A stretch of DNA of 64,000 nucleotides from Halosimplex halophilum (GCF_004698125.1 NZ_SRHV01000006.1:62001-126000), one strand, 5' to 3'; counted from the stretch's first letter, positions 16,109 to 24,693 are shown. A program made the numbers and translations. Notes: generated from the sequence alone by a model not told the origin.

Positions 16109-16142
16109 AACGTTGTTAAACCTCCATTGCACTAATTCAACT
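16109..16142. promoter_or_regulatory. 34-bp divergent promoter between cobN and chlID
   Basis: Only 34 bp separate the two start codons, so each promoter must overlap the other gene's 5' end or both must share elements. It is AT-richer than its flanks. It contains CGTTGTTAAA (16111-16120) and the palindrome AACGTT. The GTTGTTAAA word is close to the GTTGTTTTA word upstream of cbiT read on the same strand. Confidence 0.55.
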
Positions 16143-18341
16143 ATGATTGGTTTCGGCGGGCGGATAAACGCTTCGCTCAGCGGTCCGGACGGGCCGTCGT
16201 TCTCGGAGATAGTGGGACAGGAGGAACTCAAGCGAGCTTTACTGACGGTCGCGGTCGACGACGGGCTGGACGGGCTGCTGGTGCGGGGCGAGAAGGGGAC
16301 GGCGAAGTCGACGGCGGTCAGGGCGCTGGCGGATCTCCTGCCCGAGCAGTCGGTCGTCGCGGACTGTCCGTACGGCTGTCCGCCGGACGAGCCCGCCCGC
16401 CAGTGCGAGGCCTGTCGCGAGCGGACCGACCCGCAGGTCGAACGGCGGCCGGTCCCGCTGGTGACGCTCCCGCTCGGGGCGACCCGCGAGCGGGTGGTCG
16501 GGTCCCTTTCGACGGCGGACGCGCTGGACGGCGAGTTCTCCTTCGAGCCCGGCCTGCTCGCCCGCGCCAACCGCGGCGTCCTCTACGTGGACGAGGTGAA
16601 CCTGCTGGACGACCACCTCGTCGACGTGCTCCTCGACGCGGCGGCGAACGGGGTCAACAGGGTCGAACGCGACGGGGTGAGCGTCGCTCACCCGGCCGAG
16701 TTCACGCTCGTAGGGACGATGAACCCCGAGGAGGGCGACCTCAGACCGCAGCTCCGCGACCGGTTCGCACTGCAGGCGACCGTCGAGGGCTGCCGGACCG
16801 TCGACGATCGGGTCGCGATCATCGAGCAGGCCCTCGGAGGGGAGCGCGGTCGAACCACGACTGACGGCGACGACGGTCCGACCGACCGGGAGCGTCGTCG
16901 TCAACTCACGACCGCTCGCGAGCGGCTCCCGGAGGTCGACCTGCCCACCGAGTTCGCCGCGGAGATAGCGCGGCTCTGCCGGGAGGCGGGCGTCGAGGGC
17001 CACCGCGGCGACATCGCGACGGCCCGCGCGGCCCGCGCGCTCGCGGCGCTGGCCGACCGGCCGACAGTGATCGAGTCGGACGTGCGCACCGCCGCACGAC
17101 TGGCCCTGCCCCACCGGCTGAAGTCGCGCCCGTTCGAGGACGCGCCCGACCCCGAGGAGCGCATCGACGAGAGGTTCGACGGCGGGTCCGGGAGGGACGA
17201 CGGATCCGAGGGGAACGACGGGTCCGACACGGAGGGAGGGGCCGACGCCGACGACGAACCGACCGCGGAGGGGGAGACCGACGGCGACGGAACAGACGGC
17301 GGAGCGGAGACGGGTGACGCCCCGTCCGACGACCCGGGGGAGAGAGACGGCTCGAACGGCGAGGCCGGACCCGGTGGCGGGGACGGCGGGGCGAGTCAGG
17401 GGGGTTCGGCGAGGGGCGGATCGACGACCGACTCGGGGGCCGAATCGGGCGAGCGGGAGGCCGATGGATCCGGGAGCGACGGCGAGTCGGACCCCGAACC
17501 GGACGACACCGACGCGGACGAGGCGGAGCCCGGGAGCCCGGTCGTCCCCGGCCAGCGGCGTGCGGGAGTCGGCGACGCCGACGCGCCCGACCTCTCGATA
17601 CCCGACGCAGTCGACCGGGCGGGGTCGACCGCGGAGGGGCGAGCGCGAGCGCGCGCGACGACCGATGCGGACGGCCCGCGCCTGCGGACCCAGCGGACGG
17701 ACCCGTCGGGCGATGTGGACGCCGCCGCGTCGGTCCGCGCGGCCGCCGCCCGCGGCGGGTCCGCCGTCGAGCGACGGGACCTCCGGGAGTCCGTCCGCCG
17801 CAGCGAGACGGCGGCGCTGGTGGTCTTCGCAGTCGACACGAGCGCGTCGATGCGGGCGGCGATGCGCGCCGCGAAGGGCACGGTGCTCGAACTGCTCCGG
17901 GACGCCTACCAGGGGCGTGACGAGGTCGCGTTCGTCGCGTTCGCCGGCGAGGACGCCGAGGTGTTGCTCCCGCCGACCGACAGCGTCGCCCGCGCCGCCC
18001 GCCACCTCAAGGACCTCCCGACCGGCGACCGGACGCCGCTGCCCGCCGGACTGCGGACCGCCTCGGACGTGCTCGACCGGGCAGACCCGGACGCCGGCGT
18101 CGTCGTCCTCGTCACCGACGGCCGGGCGAACGTCGCCGCCGAGAGCCCGGTCGGCGAGACCCGCGAGGCGGCCCGTCGACTCGCCGAGCGGGACCCTCAC
18201 GTGGTCGTCGTCGACGCCGACGAGCGAGTCGACGGCCTCACCGACACCATCGCCGCTGAGACCGACGGCGTCTGCGTCTCGCTGGCGGACCTGACCGCCG
18301 AGCGGATCGACGCCGCGGTCGCCCGGGAAAGCGAGCTTTAG
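16143..18341 (+). CDS. ChlI-ChlD fusion: AAA+/VWA chelatase subunit partnering CobN
   Basis: About 732 residues. AAA+ (ChlI/BchI) domain: residues 18-340 with Walker A GEKGTAKST (49-57), four cysteines at 75, 79, 88 and 91 that could bind zinc or a cluster, Walker B LYVDEVNLLD (about 147-156) and sensor TLVGTMNPEEGDLR. A long Asp/Glu/Gly linker spans about 345-540. The VWA domain (about 555-732) has an intact MIDAS, DTSAS at about 565-569. It would hydrolyse ATP to drive cobalt insertion by CobN; the same architecture serves magnesium chelatases, but here the neighbours are B12 genes. ATG 16143 is chosen because the frame upstream is an antisense shadow of cobN. Confidence 0.9.
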   Translation: MIGFGGRINASLSGPDGPSFSEIVGQEELKRALLTVAVDDGLDGLLVRGEKGTAKSTAVRALADLLPEQSVVADCPYGCPPDEPARQCEACRERTDPQVERRPVPLVTLPLGATRERVVGSLSTADALDGEFSFEPGLLARANRGVLYVDEVNLLDDHLVDVLLDAAANGVNRVERDGVSVAHPAEFTLVGTMNPEEGDLRPQLRDRFALQATVEGCRTVDDRVAIIEQALGGERGRTTTDGDDGPTDRERRRQLTTARERLPEVDLPTEFAAEIARLCREAGVEGHRGDIATARAARALAALADRPTVIESDVRTAARLALPHRLKSRPFEDAPDPEERIDERFDGGSGRDDGSEGNDGSDTEGGADADDEPTAEGETDGDGTDGGAETGDAPSDDPGERDGSNGEAGPGGGDGGASQGGSARGGSTTDSGAESGEREADGSGSDGESDPEPDDTDADEAEPGSPVVPGQRRAGVGDADAPDLSIPDAVDRAGSTAEGRARARATTDADGPRLRTQRTDPSGDVDAAASVRAAAARGGSAVERRDLRESVRRSETAALVVFAVDTSASMRAAMRAAKGTVLELLRDAYQGRDEVAFVAFAGEDAEVLLPPTDSVARAARHLKDLPTGDRTPLPAGLRTASDVLDRADPDAGVVVLVTDGRANVAAESPVGETREAARRLAERDPHVVVVDADERVDGLTDTIAAETDGVCVSLADLTAERIDAAVARESEL

Positions 18342-18352
18342 CTCGTCCGCAA

Positions 18353-18382
18353 GTTTTACAAACTCAGTTGTTTTTGTACAAA
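18353..18382 (+). promoter_or_regulatory. cbtB promoter region with palindromes
   Basis: The 52 bp between chlID and cbtB contains GTTTTACAAAC (18353-18363), a TATA-like element 31-41 bp before the ATG, and the perfect palindrome TTTGTACAAA (18373-18382) 12-21 bp before it. GTTGTTTTT between them resembles the word upstream of cbiT. The layout suggests separate, repressible control of cobalt uptake; that is inference. Confidence 0.4.
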
Positions 18383-18393
18383 CATACTTTCGA

Positions 18394-18582
18394 ATGACGC
18401 TCGCCACAGACACGGTCGACGGACGGATCGAACAGGCCCGCGTGGAGCTGACGCCGACGCAGGTGGCGGTCGGGCTCGGCCTCGTCGCCGCGCTCGGGTT
18501 CGCCCTCCTCTTCCTGGGCGAGCCGACGGCCCACGACGCGATGCACAACTTCCGACACGGCGCCGGCGTCACCTGCCACTGA
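18394..18582 (+). CDS. cbtB: CbtB, small cobalt-transport membrane protein
   Basis: A 62-residue protein with one transmembrane helix (about 23-41, VAVGLGLVAALGFALLFLG) and a C-terminal tail carrying histidines and a Cys (HDAMHNFRHGAGVTCH). This is the classic CbtB pattern: a single span followed by a His-rich putative metal-binding end. It works with CbtA, encoded 2 bp downstream. Known from B12-regulated loci as a predicted cobalt transporter. Confidence 0.9.
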   Translation: MTLATDTVDGRIEQARVELTPTQVAVGLGLVAALGFALLFLGEPTAHDAMHNFRHGAGVTCH

Positions 18583-18584
18583 CG

Positions 18585-19361
18585 ATGCTCGTCGAGTACG
18601 TGGCCCGCGGGATGAAGGCCGGCCTGGTCGCGGGGCTGGCGTTCGGACTCGTCGTCGCGCTCGTCACGAACCCGCTCGTGGCCGCGGCGGACGGCCTCGC
18701 CGGCGGCGACCACGCGGGTCACGGGCACGACACCGACCACGCTCACGAGGGCGCCGAACACGGCCACGGGGCCGCCGTCGGTGCCGCGGTCACGAACGGC
18801 GTCAGCGTCGCCGCCGGAGTCCTCTGGGGCCTCCTGCTGGGGGCCGTCGTCTTCGGCGTCGGCTTCTACTTCCTCGAGCCCGCGCTCCCCGGAGGGGGCG
18901 AGGTCGGGCGCTACGTGCTGGCCGGACTGGGCTTCCTGACCGTCTCCGGCGCGCCGTGGCTGGCGCTGCCGCCGCGGCCGCCGGGCGCCGAGCAGGCGCT
19001 GCCGGCCGAGACGCGCCTGCCCGTCTACGCGGGGATGATCTGTGCCGGCGCGCTCGCTAGCCTGCTCGCCGTGGCCGCGTACGGGCGGGTCCGCGCCGAC
19101 CGCGGCCCCGTCGTCGCGGCGGTCGCCGCCGCCGTTCCGCTCGCGCTGCTGGCGGTTCCCGCCGCGCTCGCGCCGTCGAACCCGGTCGCCCACGACCTGC
19201 CCGCGGGGCTCGCGGCCGGGTTCGTCGGCCAGGTCGTCGTCGGCCAGGCCGCGCTGTGGCTCGTCCTCGCCGCGGCCCACGTCCGACTCTCCCGGCGCTC
19301 GACCGCGGACGCCTCGGGCGGAGCGACGAGCGGGGCCGACTACGCGGTCACCGTCGACTGA
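18585..19361 (+). CDS. cbtA: CbtA, cobalt transporter membrane subunit
   Basis: A 258-residue membrane protein with five to six hydrophobic spans. A His/Asp-rich loop of roughly residues 40-65 (HAGHGHDTDHAHEG and HGHG) follows the first span, as in CbtA, and would capture Co2+. It follows cbtB by 2 bp, and its stop overlaps the ATG of the next gene (TGATG). Placement among cobN and chlID supports cobalt rather than nickel. Confidence 0.9.
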   Translation: MLVEYVARGMKAGLVAGLAFGLVVALVTNPLVAAADGLAGGDHAGHGHDTDHAHEGAEHGHGAAVGAAVTNGVSVAAGVLWGLLLGAVVFGVGFYFLEPALPGGGEVGRYVLAGLGFLTVSGAPWLALPPRPPGAEQALPAETRLPVYAGMICAGALASLLAVAAYGRVRADRGPVVAAVAAAVPLALLAVPAALAPSNPVAHDLPAGLAAGFVGQVVVGQAALWLVLAAAHVRLSRRSTADASGGATSGADYAVTVD

Positions 19362-19723
19362 TGCGCGACAGAACCGACGAGGTCCGCGAGCGGGGCTTCA
19401 CCGACCACGTGCTGGTCTGCACGAACGACCGCGACTCCGAGTACGCCGCCTGCGCCGAGGCCCACGGCGACGAGGTCTACGAGGCCGTCGCGGCGTGGCT
19501 CCGCGAGCGCGACGTGTTCTGGTCGTCGGTCCACGTCGCCGAGACGAGCTGTCTCGGGCTCTGCTCCGCCGAGGGGACCGCCGTCGCGGTCCACCCGCGG
19601 GGCCGCTGGTACTCCGACGTGGTCCCCGCGGACGTGCCCGCCCTCCTCGAAGCCGAGTTCGGTCCCGGCGCCTCGCGGCTGGGCGTGCCGGCGGACGACT
19701 CGGTCGCGGCGCCCGAGCCGTAG
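19361..19723 (+). CDS. Thioredoxin-like [2Fe-2S] ferredoxin
   Basis: A 120-residue protein from ATG 19361. Cysteines fit the thioredoxin-fold [2Fe-2S] pattern: C in HVLVCTNDRDSEYAAC and the pair in ETSCLGLCSAEG, followed by VAVHPRGRWYSDV, a pattern shared with the C-terminal domain of the CbiX fusion at 22441-23664. Probably an electron carrier for a redox step of corrin synthesis or for cobalt reduction. Last gene of the chlID-cbtB-cbtA group. Confidence 0.85.
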   Translation: MRDRTDEVRERGFTDHVLVCTNDRDSEYAACAEAHGDEVYEAVAAWLRERDVFWSSVHVAETSCLGLCSAEGTAVAVHPRGRWYSDVVPADVPALLEAEFGPGASRLGVPADDSVAAPEP

Positions 19724-19776
19724 TGTCGTCACCGTCGTATCGAGACGCTGATGTGGCAGCCGCCGCAGGCACCGCC

Positions 19777-20469
19777 ATGACGGTCGACGAGTGGACGCCC
19801 GCGAGAGTCCGCGAACTGCACGAGGCGCTGGTCTCGCTCCACGGTCCCGCCGAGCGCGACGGCGAACACGGGACCGACGCCGCGCCCGGCGACGGCGTGC
19901 GACAGCTCCTGACGACCATCCTCTCGCAGAACGTCGCCGACGAGAACACCGACCGAGCGGCGGCGAACCTCTTCGAGACCTACCAGGAGTTCGGGGACAT
20001 CGAGTCGGCGCCCCGCGAGGAACTGGCCGAGGTCATCCGCGTCGCCGGGCTGGCCGACACCAAGGCCGAGCGCATCCAGCGCGCGCTGGCGGCGGTCCGC
20101 GAGGAGACCGGCGGCGCCTACTCGCTGGCGTTCCTCGACGCGATGGACGCCGACGACGCGAAGGCCTGGCTCACCGACATCAAGGGGGTCGGCCCGAAGA
20201 CGGCCAGCGTCGTCCTGAACTTCCACTTCGGCAAGCCGACGATGGCGGTCGACACGCACGTCGAACGGGTCTCCAAGCGGTTCGGGCTCGTGCCCGAGTC
20301 GGCGTCGAACGCCCGTGCCCACGACGAACTCGACCGGGTCGTCCCGGACGGGCTCACCTACTCGCTGCACGTCCTGCTCATCAGCCACGGCCGGACCTAC
20401 TGCAGCGCCCGCGACCCCGACTGCGACAACGCCGTCTGCGAGGCCTACTGTGATTGCGAGGGGTGCTGA
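19777..20469 (+). CDS. nth: Endonuclease III-family DNA glycosylase/AP lyase
   Basis: A 230-residue HhH-GPD protein. The helix-hairpin-helix and catalytic Lys are in IKGVGPKTASVVLNFHFG; the catalytic Asp is in MAVDTHVERV. The C-terminus has a cysteine cluster (CSARDPDCDNAVCEAYCDCEGC) for a [4Fe-4S] centre, with spacing looser than C-x6-C-x2-C-x5-C. It removes oxidised pyrimidines in base-excision repair. It begins 53 bp after the ferredoxin gene on the same strand and is unrelated to B12 by function. Confidence 0.85.
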   Translation: MTVDEWTPARVRELHEALVSLHGPAERDGEHGTDAAPGDGVRQLLTTILSQNVADENTDRAAANLFETYQEFGDIESAPREELAEVIRVAGLADTKAERIQRALAAVREETGGAYSLAFLDAMDADDAKAWLTDIKGVGPKTASVVLNFHFGKPTMAVDTHVERVSKRFGLVPESASNARAHDELDRVVPDGLTYSLHVLLISHGRTYCSARDPDCDNAVCEAYCDCEGC

Positions 20470-20507
20470 GCGGCCCCGAGGGGGTCGCCGGCGCGGTTCG
20501 CCGAGTG

Positions 20508-21959
20508 TCAGTCTCGCCAGGAGGGGTCGGGGCTGCGGTCGACCCTGTCGGGGTACGAGCGCCGCCAGATCCCGTTGACGAACATCGCGACGAACGGCAG
20601 CGCGAAGACCGCGAGGAAGACCGCGTCGGCGTCCAGGCCGGGCGACAGGAGGACGGCGACGACGCCGGCGGCGTAGACGACGGCGAGCGCGACGGCGGCG
20701 GCGACGGCCCGCCGGTCCAGCGGGTCGAACTCGGTGTCCGCGACTGGCAACTCGAAGGCGTCGACGAGTCGTTCGTAGTCCGCGACCGGGCCGATCTGCC
20801 GCTCGGTCTCGTCGTCGCTCCAGCCGTGGGTGAACCGGACGGTTCGCGTCCCGGTCAGCCGGTCGGCCAGTCGGTCGGTCAGGACGTTCAGGTTCCGCAT
20901 TTCCCGCACCGAGACCGACCACTGCGGTTCCTCCAGCCACGCGTCGTGGGCGACGATCCGGTCGTCGTAGCGGCGGTACTCAAGCGGGGCGAACCGGAGG
21001 TACGACGACCCCACGCGGACGGCCAGCGCACCGAAGTACAGCAGGACGACCCCCGCCGTGATGCCGGCGACTACCGCCAGCGGTGCGTCGTCGCCCCCGA
21101 CGAACGCGGTGCCGAACACCCAGATGAAAAAGCAGAGCACGGCGTAGCCGGGCGCGGCCCGTCTCAGCGTCCGCAGCGACGCGGCGACCAGGACGGTCCG
21201 CCGGTCGGTCGGGAACGAGGCGACCGGGTCGCCGTCGGGGACGGTCACCGGCTCGGGCCGTTCGCCGCCCCCGTCCGGACCGGCCAGCCAGCCGGTGAGT
21301 CCCCCGGTTTCCCCGTCGTCCGCTCGGTGGGCGGAGTACTCGACGGCGACCTTGCCGACGACCAGCGCCGCCAGGAGCACGAGGCCGCCCGACTGGGCGA
21401 CGGGCAAGACGAGGAAGACGAGGAAGAACACCCGCCGGGCCGGCGTCTCGATGACGCCGTACGGCGAGACCTCCTCGTACTCCCGCCGGGCGAAGTAGCG
21501 CCGAGCGGACCCGCCGACGCCGGTGACGACGAGGCCGGCGAGGCTGAGGAGCACGTCCGTCCGGGCGAGGGCCGCGCCCGCGTCGACCGTCGAGACCGCC
21601 ACCACTCCCACGAACAGGGTGAACCAGCCGACGCCGGTGACGACGCCCGCGACGAACGGAACCGTCCGCGGGTAGACCGGCGGGAGCCACTCGACGACGG
21701 TGACGCTGCCGCGCTTGTCGATCAGCTCGGCGTCGCCGACGCTGACGACCCCGTCGCGCTCCTCCGGCGGGTGACGCTGAGCGAACAGCGCCTCGAACCC
21801 CGCCAGCGCCAGCGAGAACAGAACTTCGACGGCGTAGAGAACCGCGAGTGCCGCCGCGTCCCAGCCCAGCGCGACGACGCCGACCAGCGGCGCCAGGTTG
21901 GCGAGCAACACCGGCGCGAACGAGTCTTCGAGCGTCTCCGCGGGTCGGAGGGCGGACAT
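20508..21959 (-). CDS. Polytopic membrane protein (DUF6498-like)
   Basis: A 483-residue membrane protein with roughly eight to ten hydrophobic spans in three groups: about 15-60, 95-215 and 290-340, plus two close to the C-terminus. Two soluble loops are acidic, one around 230-270 and one around 345-425 with a WSVSVREMRNLNVL segment. The N-terminal half resembles a family I recall as DUF6498; function is unknown. It is 66 bp downstream of the DUF3209 gene on the same strand, so read-through from the B12 operon is possible, but nothing in the protein suggests a B12 role. Confidence 0.7.
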   Translation of the reverse strand: MSALRPAETLEDSFAPVLLANLAPLVGVVALGWDAAALAVLYAVEVLFSLALAGFEALFAQRHPPEERDGVVSVGDAELIDKRGSVTVVEWLPPVYPRTVPFVAGVVTGVGWFTLFVGVVAVSTVDAGAALARTDVLLSLAGLVVTGVGGSARRYFARREYEEVSPYGVIETPARRVFFLVFLVLPVAQSGGLVLLAALVVGKVAVEYSAHRADDGETGGLTGWLAGPDGGGERPEPVTVPDGDPVASFPTDRRTVLVAASLRTLRRAAPGYAVLCFFIWVFGTAFVGGDDAPLAVVAGITAGVVLLYFGALAVRVGSSYLRFAPLEYRRYDDRIVAHDAWLEEPQWSVSVREMRNLNVLTDRLADRLTGTRTVRFTHGWSDDETERQIGPVADYERLVDAFELPVADTEFDPLDRRAVAAAVALAVVYAAGVVAVLLSPGLDADAVFLAVFALPFVAMFVNGIWRRSYPDRVDRSPDPSWRD

Positions 21960-22025
21960 CCTCGTCTCGAACTCCGCGGTCGTGTCACATAAGCGAACCG
22001 AACCCGGCCGGACCGACGCCGTCGC

Positions 22026-22397
22026 TCACTCTTCGACCGGGAACGCCTCGTGGAGCACGTCGTGAGCCTCGCTGAGACCCTCGAAGACGCTCCCGCCCTG
22101 CGCGGTCAGTCGGTGGACCGCACGTTCGGCGTCGCGGACGGCGACGAGGCGACCCCGAAGGTAGTCGTACTCGGGGTCGTCGGCGTCCGTCGCGGCGATC
22201 TCCGCCTCCAGGTCGACGAGGGCGGCGTCGAGGTGGCGCTCGACGGCCGCGAGCGTCTCGGCGTTCGCCAGCGCCTCGATCGGCCCTTCCAGGTGGCCCT
22301 CCAGTTCCTGCTCCGCGTGCTCGCGGGCGTGGTCGTCGTCCGTACCGAGGACGTTCAACAGTCCGAGTCGCAGCGCTTCGATCTCGTAACAGCTCAT
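22026..22397 (-). CDS. DUF3209 family protein, B12-operon associated
   Basis: A 123-residue acidic, all-helical protein beginning MSCYEIEALRLGLLNVLG, which I recognise as DUF3209, a small haloarchaeal family found beside cbiX. It contains EHAEQELEGHLEGPIEAL and a C-terminal HDVLHEAFPVEE. One Cys (residue 3) and several His could bind metal. It is the last gene of the cbiT-led operon, 43 bp behind cbiX. A role in cobalt handling is guesswork from context. Confidence 0.8.
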   Translation of the reverse strand: MSCYEIEALRLGLLNVLGTDDDHAREHAEQELEGHLEGPIEALANAETLAAVERHLDAALVDLEAEIAATDADDPEYDYLRGRLVAVRDAERAVHRLTAQGGSVFEGLSEAHDVLHEAFPVEE

Positions 22398-22440
22398 GGG
22401 TGTGTGGTGGAGTCGTGTTGCGGTGTGGTTCGCGGGCGGT

Positions 22441-23664
22441 TCAGAGCGTCTGGTCGACGAGTTCGGAGACGATGCGGTCGCGGTCGAGGTGGCCGGAGAC
22501 GATCCGCCCGGCGTCGTCGGCGTCGACGCCGCCGTACCAGACGCCGTCGGGGTAGACGGCGACCATCGGCCCCTCGCCGCAGCGGCCGAGACAGGACGAC
22601 CGCGTGATGCGGGCGTCGCACTCGTCGCTGTCGCGGGCCGCCTGTCGCAGGCGTTCGAGGACTGCGGGCGCGCCGTCGGCGGCGCAGGTCTGGTTGGTGC
22701 AGACGGCGACGTGTTTCTCGGGCGCGTCGTGGACGTGCGGGTCGTCGTCGACGTTCTCGCGGTCGGCGTGTTCGGCCTGGTGGGTCAGCGCCCGCAGCAT
22801 CGCGCGGGCGCCGCCCTGGTCGGCCTCGTAGCCGTCGAGTTCGACCTTGTACTTGCAGGTGTCACAGGACATGTCGACGCTGTCGGTGCGGGCCTCCTGC
22901 CAGCGGTCGCCGAGCACGTCCAGCAGCCGCGGGTCGGTCCCGAGCGGGTCGCCCGCCGCGGCGTCGACGTAGGGGTACTCGTCGTCGAACTCGTCGGCGC
23001 CGTCCCTGATGCGCCCGGTCAGGACGCCGTCGCCGAGCATGTACGGCAGGACGACGACGGCGTCCGGACGGGTCTTGGCGAGGTCGTGGAGCGTCTCCGC
23101 GAGTACCGGTTCGGTGACGCCGACGAACGAAGCCTCCACCCGGTCGAACGCGCGGCCCTCGTAGAGCAGGCGGGCGAGCTTGTGGGCGTCGGCGTTGGCG
23201 TCGGGGTCCGAGGAGCCGCGGGCGCAGAGCACCACGGCCACGTCGTCGGTCTCGCGGTCGACGCCCAGCCGCTCCTCGACCGCGGCCGCGCGGTCGTCCA
23301 GCAGGTCCACGATGGCCGGGTGGACCCCGAGGTGCGCGCCGCTGTGGACGGTCGTCCCCTCGTGGGCCGCACGGGCCTGCTGGACGGCCAGCGGCACGTC
23401 CGTCTTGACGTGGCTCGCCGCGAACAGCGACAGCTGGACGACGGTCACGGTCGAGACCGAGGCCGCGAGCCCCGCGACGGCCTCGTCGATGGCCGGCTCG
23501 GCGAGTTCGAGGAAGCCTGCGTCGACGGGGACGCCCAGCCGCTCCTCCAGGTCCGCGGCGAGCGTCCGGACCTGCTCGTTGGACTTCTCGCGGCGCGAGC
23601 CGTGGCCGACCAGCAGGACGGCCTCGTCGTCGAGACTCGCCGGGGCGGACTGGGTGGCGGTCAC
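22441..23664 (-). CDS. cbiX: CbiX sirohydrochlorin cobaltochelatase with C-terminal ferredoxin domain
   Basis: A 407-residue fusion. CbiX half 1 (about 12-125) has VGHGSRREKSNEQ and ASHVKTDVP with the metal-binding histidines; half 2 (about 140-270) is a repeat beginning VVLCARGSSDPD. A Cys pair in SCDTCKYK starts a linker, followed by a thioredoxin-like [2Fe-2S] domain (about 310-400: CTNQTC, SSCLGRCGEGPMVAVYPDG). Unlike the 10536-11327 copy, its His motifs are intact, so this is the likely working early cobaltochelatase. The start overlaps the preceding gene's stop by 4 bp. Confidence 0.9.
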   Translation of the reverse strand: MTATQSAPASLDDEAVLLVGHGSRREKSNEQVRTLAADLEERLGVPVDAGFLELAEPAIDEAVAGLAASVSTVTVVQLSLFAASHVKTDVPLAVQQARAAHEGTTVHSGAHLGVHPAIVDLLDDRAAAVEERLGVDRETDDVAVVLCARGSSDPDANADAHKLARLLYEGRAFDRVEASFVGVTEPVLAETLHDLAKTRPDAVVVLPYMLGDGVLTGRIRDGADEFDDEYPYVDAAAGDPLGTDPRLLDVLGDRWQEARTDSVDMSCDTCKYKVELDGYEADQGGARAMLRALTHQAEHADRENVDDDPHVHDAPEKHVAVCTNQTCAADGAPAVLERLRQAARDSDECDARITRSSCLGRCGEGPMVAVYPDGVWYGGVDADDAGRIVSGHLDRDRIVSELVDQTL

Positions 23665-24371
23665 CCCAGCTCACCCACCTTCCGGCCGGTCGCCCGTTCG
23701 ACGCTCCGGCGGAGTTTCGCCCGCCGATCGTCGGCGTACAGGCCCGAGTCGCCGCTGCCGGCGTAGACCCACTCGGCGAACGCGGCCGCGTCGGCGTCGT
23801 CGGCCAGCCCGAACCAGTGGCCGCCGGAACTCGTCTCCGAGAGGTCGTCGGTCGGAACCGTCGGGTCGGCGTCGGCAAGTAGGGTCCGGACCGTGCGGAG
23901 CAGGCGCTCGTCGTCGTGGACGAACGAGACGCCGACCGACTCGGAGGACTCGCGGAAACAGACCGTACCGCAGGCCTCCAGCAGGCCCCGCACCAGTTGC
24001 GGGCGGTGCTCGGCCAGCGCGTCGAAGCGGTAGCCGCCGGGCTGGCCGTCGATGGGGAGACCCAGCGCCGCGCCGGCGCGTTCGCCCGGCGCGCCGAACA
24101 CCTGCACCTCGTACTCGTCCTCGAAGCGCGTGACCGAGGCGTCGTGGGCGGACTCGCGCGCCCGCGTCCGGCGGTTCGCGACCGCCCCGTCGGCGCCGGC
24201 GACGGCGCCCAGCGCGTCCGCCGCCGTCTCGTCGCCCGTGCGTACGGTGATCCCGTCGCCCGTCACCTCGCCGTCGCCGGCGACGCGACCCCAGAAGTAC
24301 GCCGTGGCCGGCGTCGCCGCCAGCAGGTCCTCGGCGGGGTCGGGCCGCGGCGGGTCGGCCGCGTCACTCAT
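23661..24371 (-). CDS. B12-operon protein with LAGLIDADG-like fold signature
   Basis: A 236-residue acidic protein of no known activity, translationally coupled to the ferredoxin before it (8-bp overlap) and cbiX after it (4-bp overlap). Two segments look like a two-repeat LAGLIDADG arrangement: AYFWGRVAGDGEV near residue 25 and LVRGLLEACGTVCF near 125, each followed by a beta-rich stretch and helices; a YADDRRAKLRRS segment near the end fits the last helix. The second motif lacks the acidic residue (EACG where DADG is usual), so nuclease activity is unlikely. Proteins like it are, as I recall, labelled only 'cobalamin biosynthesis protein' in haloarchaea. Confidence 0.6.
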   Translation of the reverse strand: MSDAADPPRPDPAEDLLAATPATAYFWGRVAGDGEVTGDGITVRTGDETAADALGAVAGADGAVANRRTRARESAHDASVTRFEDEYEVQVFGAPGERAGAALGLPIDGQPGGYRFDALAEHRPQLVRGLLEACGTVCFRESSESVGVSFVHDDERLLRTVRTLLADADPTVPTDDLSETSSGGHWFGLADDADAAAFAEWVYAGSGDSGLYADDRRAKLRRSVERATGRKVGELG

Positions 24372-24693
24372 CGGCGGCCTCCACGGTCGTCGCGTCGGCC
24401 GGCGTCGCTCCCTCCTCGACCGTCGTCACCTCGATGGCGTCGACCGGACAGGCCGCGGCGGCCTGTCGGGCCGCATCGATCCTGTCGTCGTCGAAGGGAG
24501 CGGCCACCGTCTCGCCGCCGTCCGGTGCCACCTCGCTCGACCCGTCGTCCGGGAGCCCGTCCGCGCGCTCCGCGTCGCCGTCGATGGCGGCCAGGCCGTC
24601 CGCCGCCTCGACGAACCGGTCGTCGCGGACGAGACAGGCGAAGACGCCGTCGCAGGCCGCCCGGTCGAGGGACACGCGGTACTCAGTAGTCAT
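24364..24693 (-). CDS. Small ferredoxin
   Basis: A 109-residue ferredoxin-like protein. The first cluster half has only two cysteines (AACDGVFACLV); the CP motif is near the end (AAAACPVDAIEV). A 40-residue acidic insert separates them. Three cluster cysteines suggest a [3Fe-4S] or a [4Fe-4S] cluster with a non-Cys ligand, as in single-cluster ferredoxins serving P450s. Overlaps cbiH1 by 11 bp and the next gene by 8 bp. Likely redox partner for a step in the pathway. Confidence 0.8.
   Translation of the reverse strand: MTTEYRVSLDRAACDGVFACLVRDDRFVEAADGLAAIDGDAERADGLPDDGSSEVAPDGGETVAAPFDDDRIDAARQAAAACPVDAIEVTTVEEGATPADATTVEAADE

Noticed and set aside
16109-16142. Possible cobalamin riboswitch before cobN/chlID
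   Set aside because: The gap is 34 bp, far too short; no B12-box-like element was seen upstream of cbiT, cbtB or the cbiX-like gene either.
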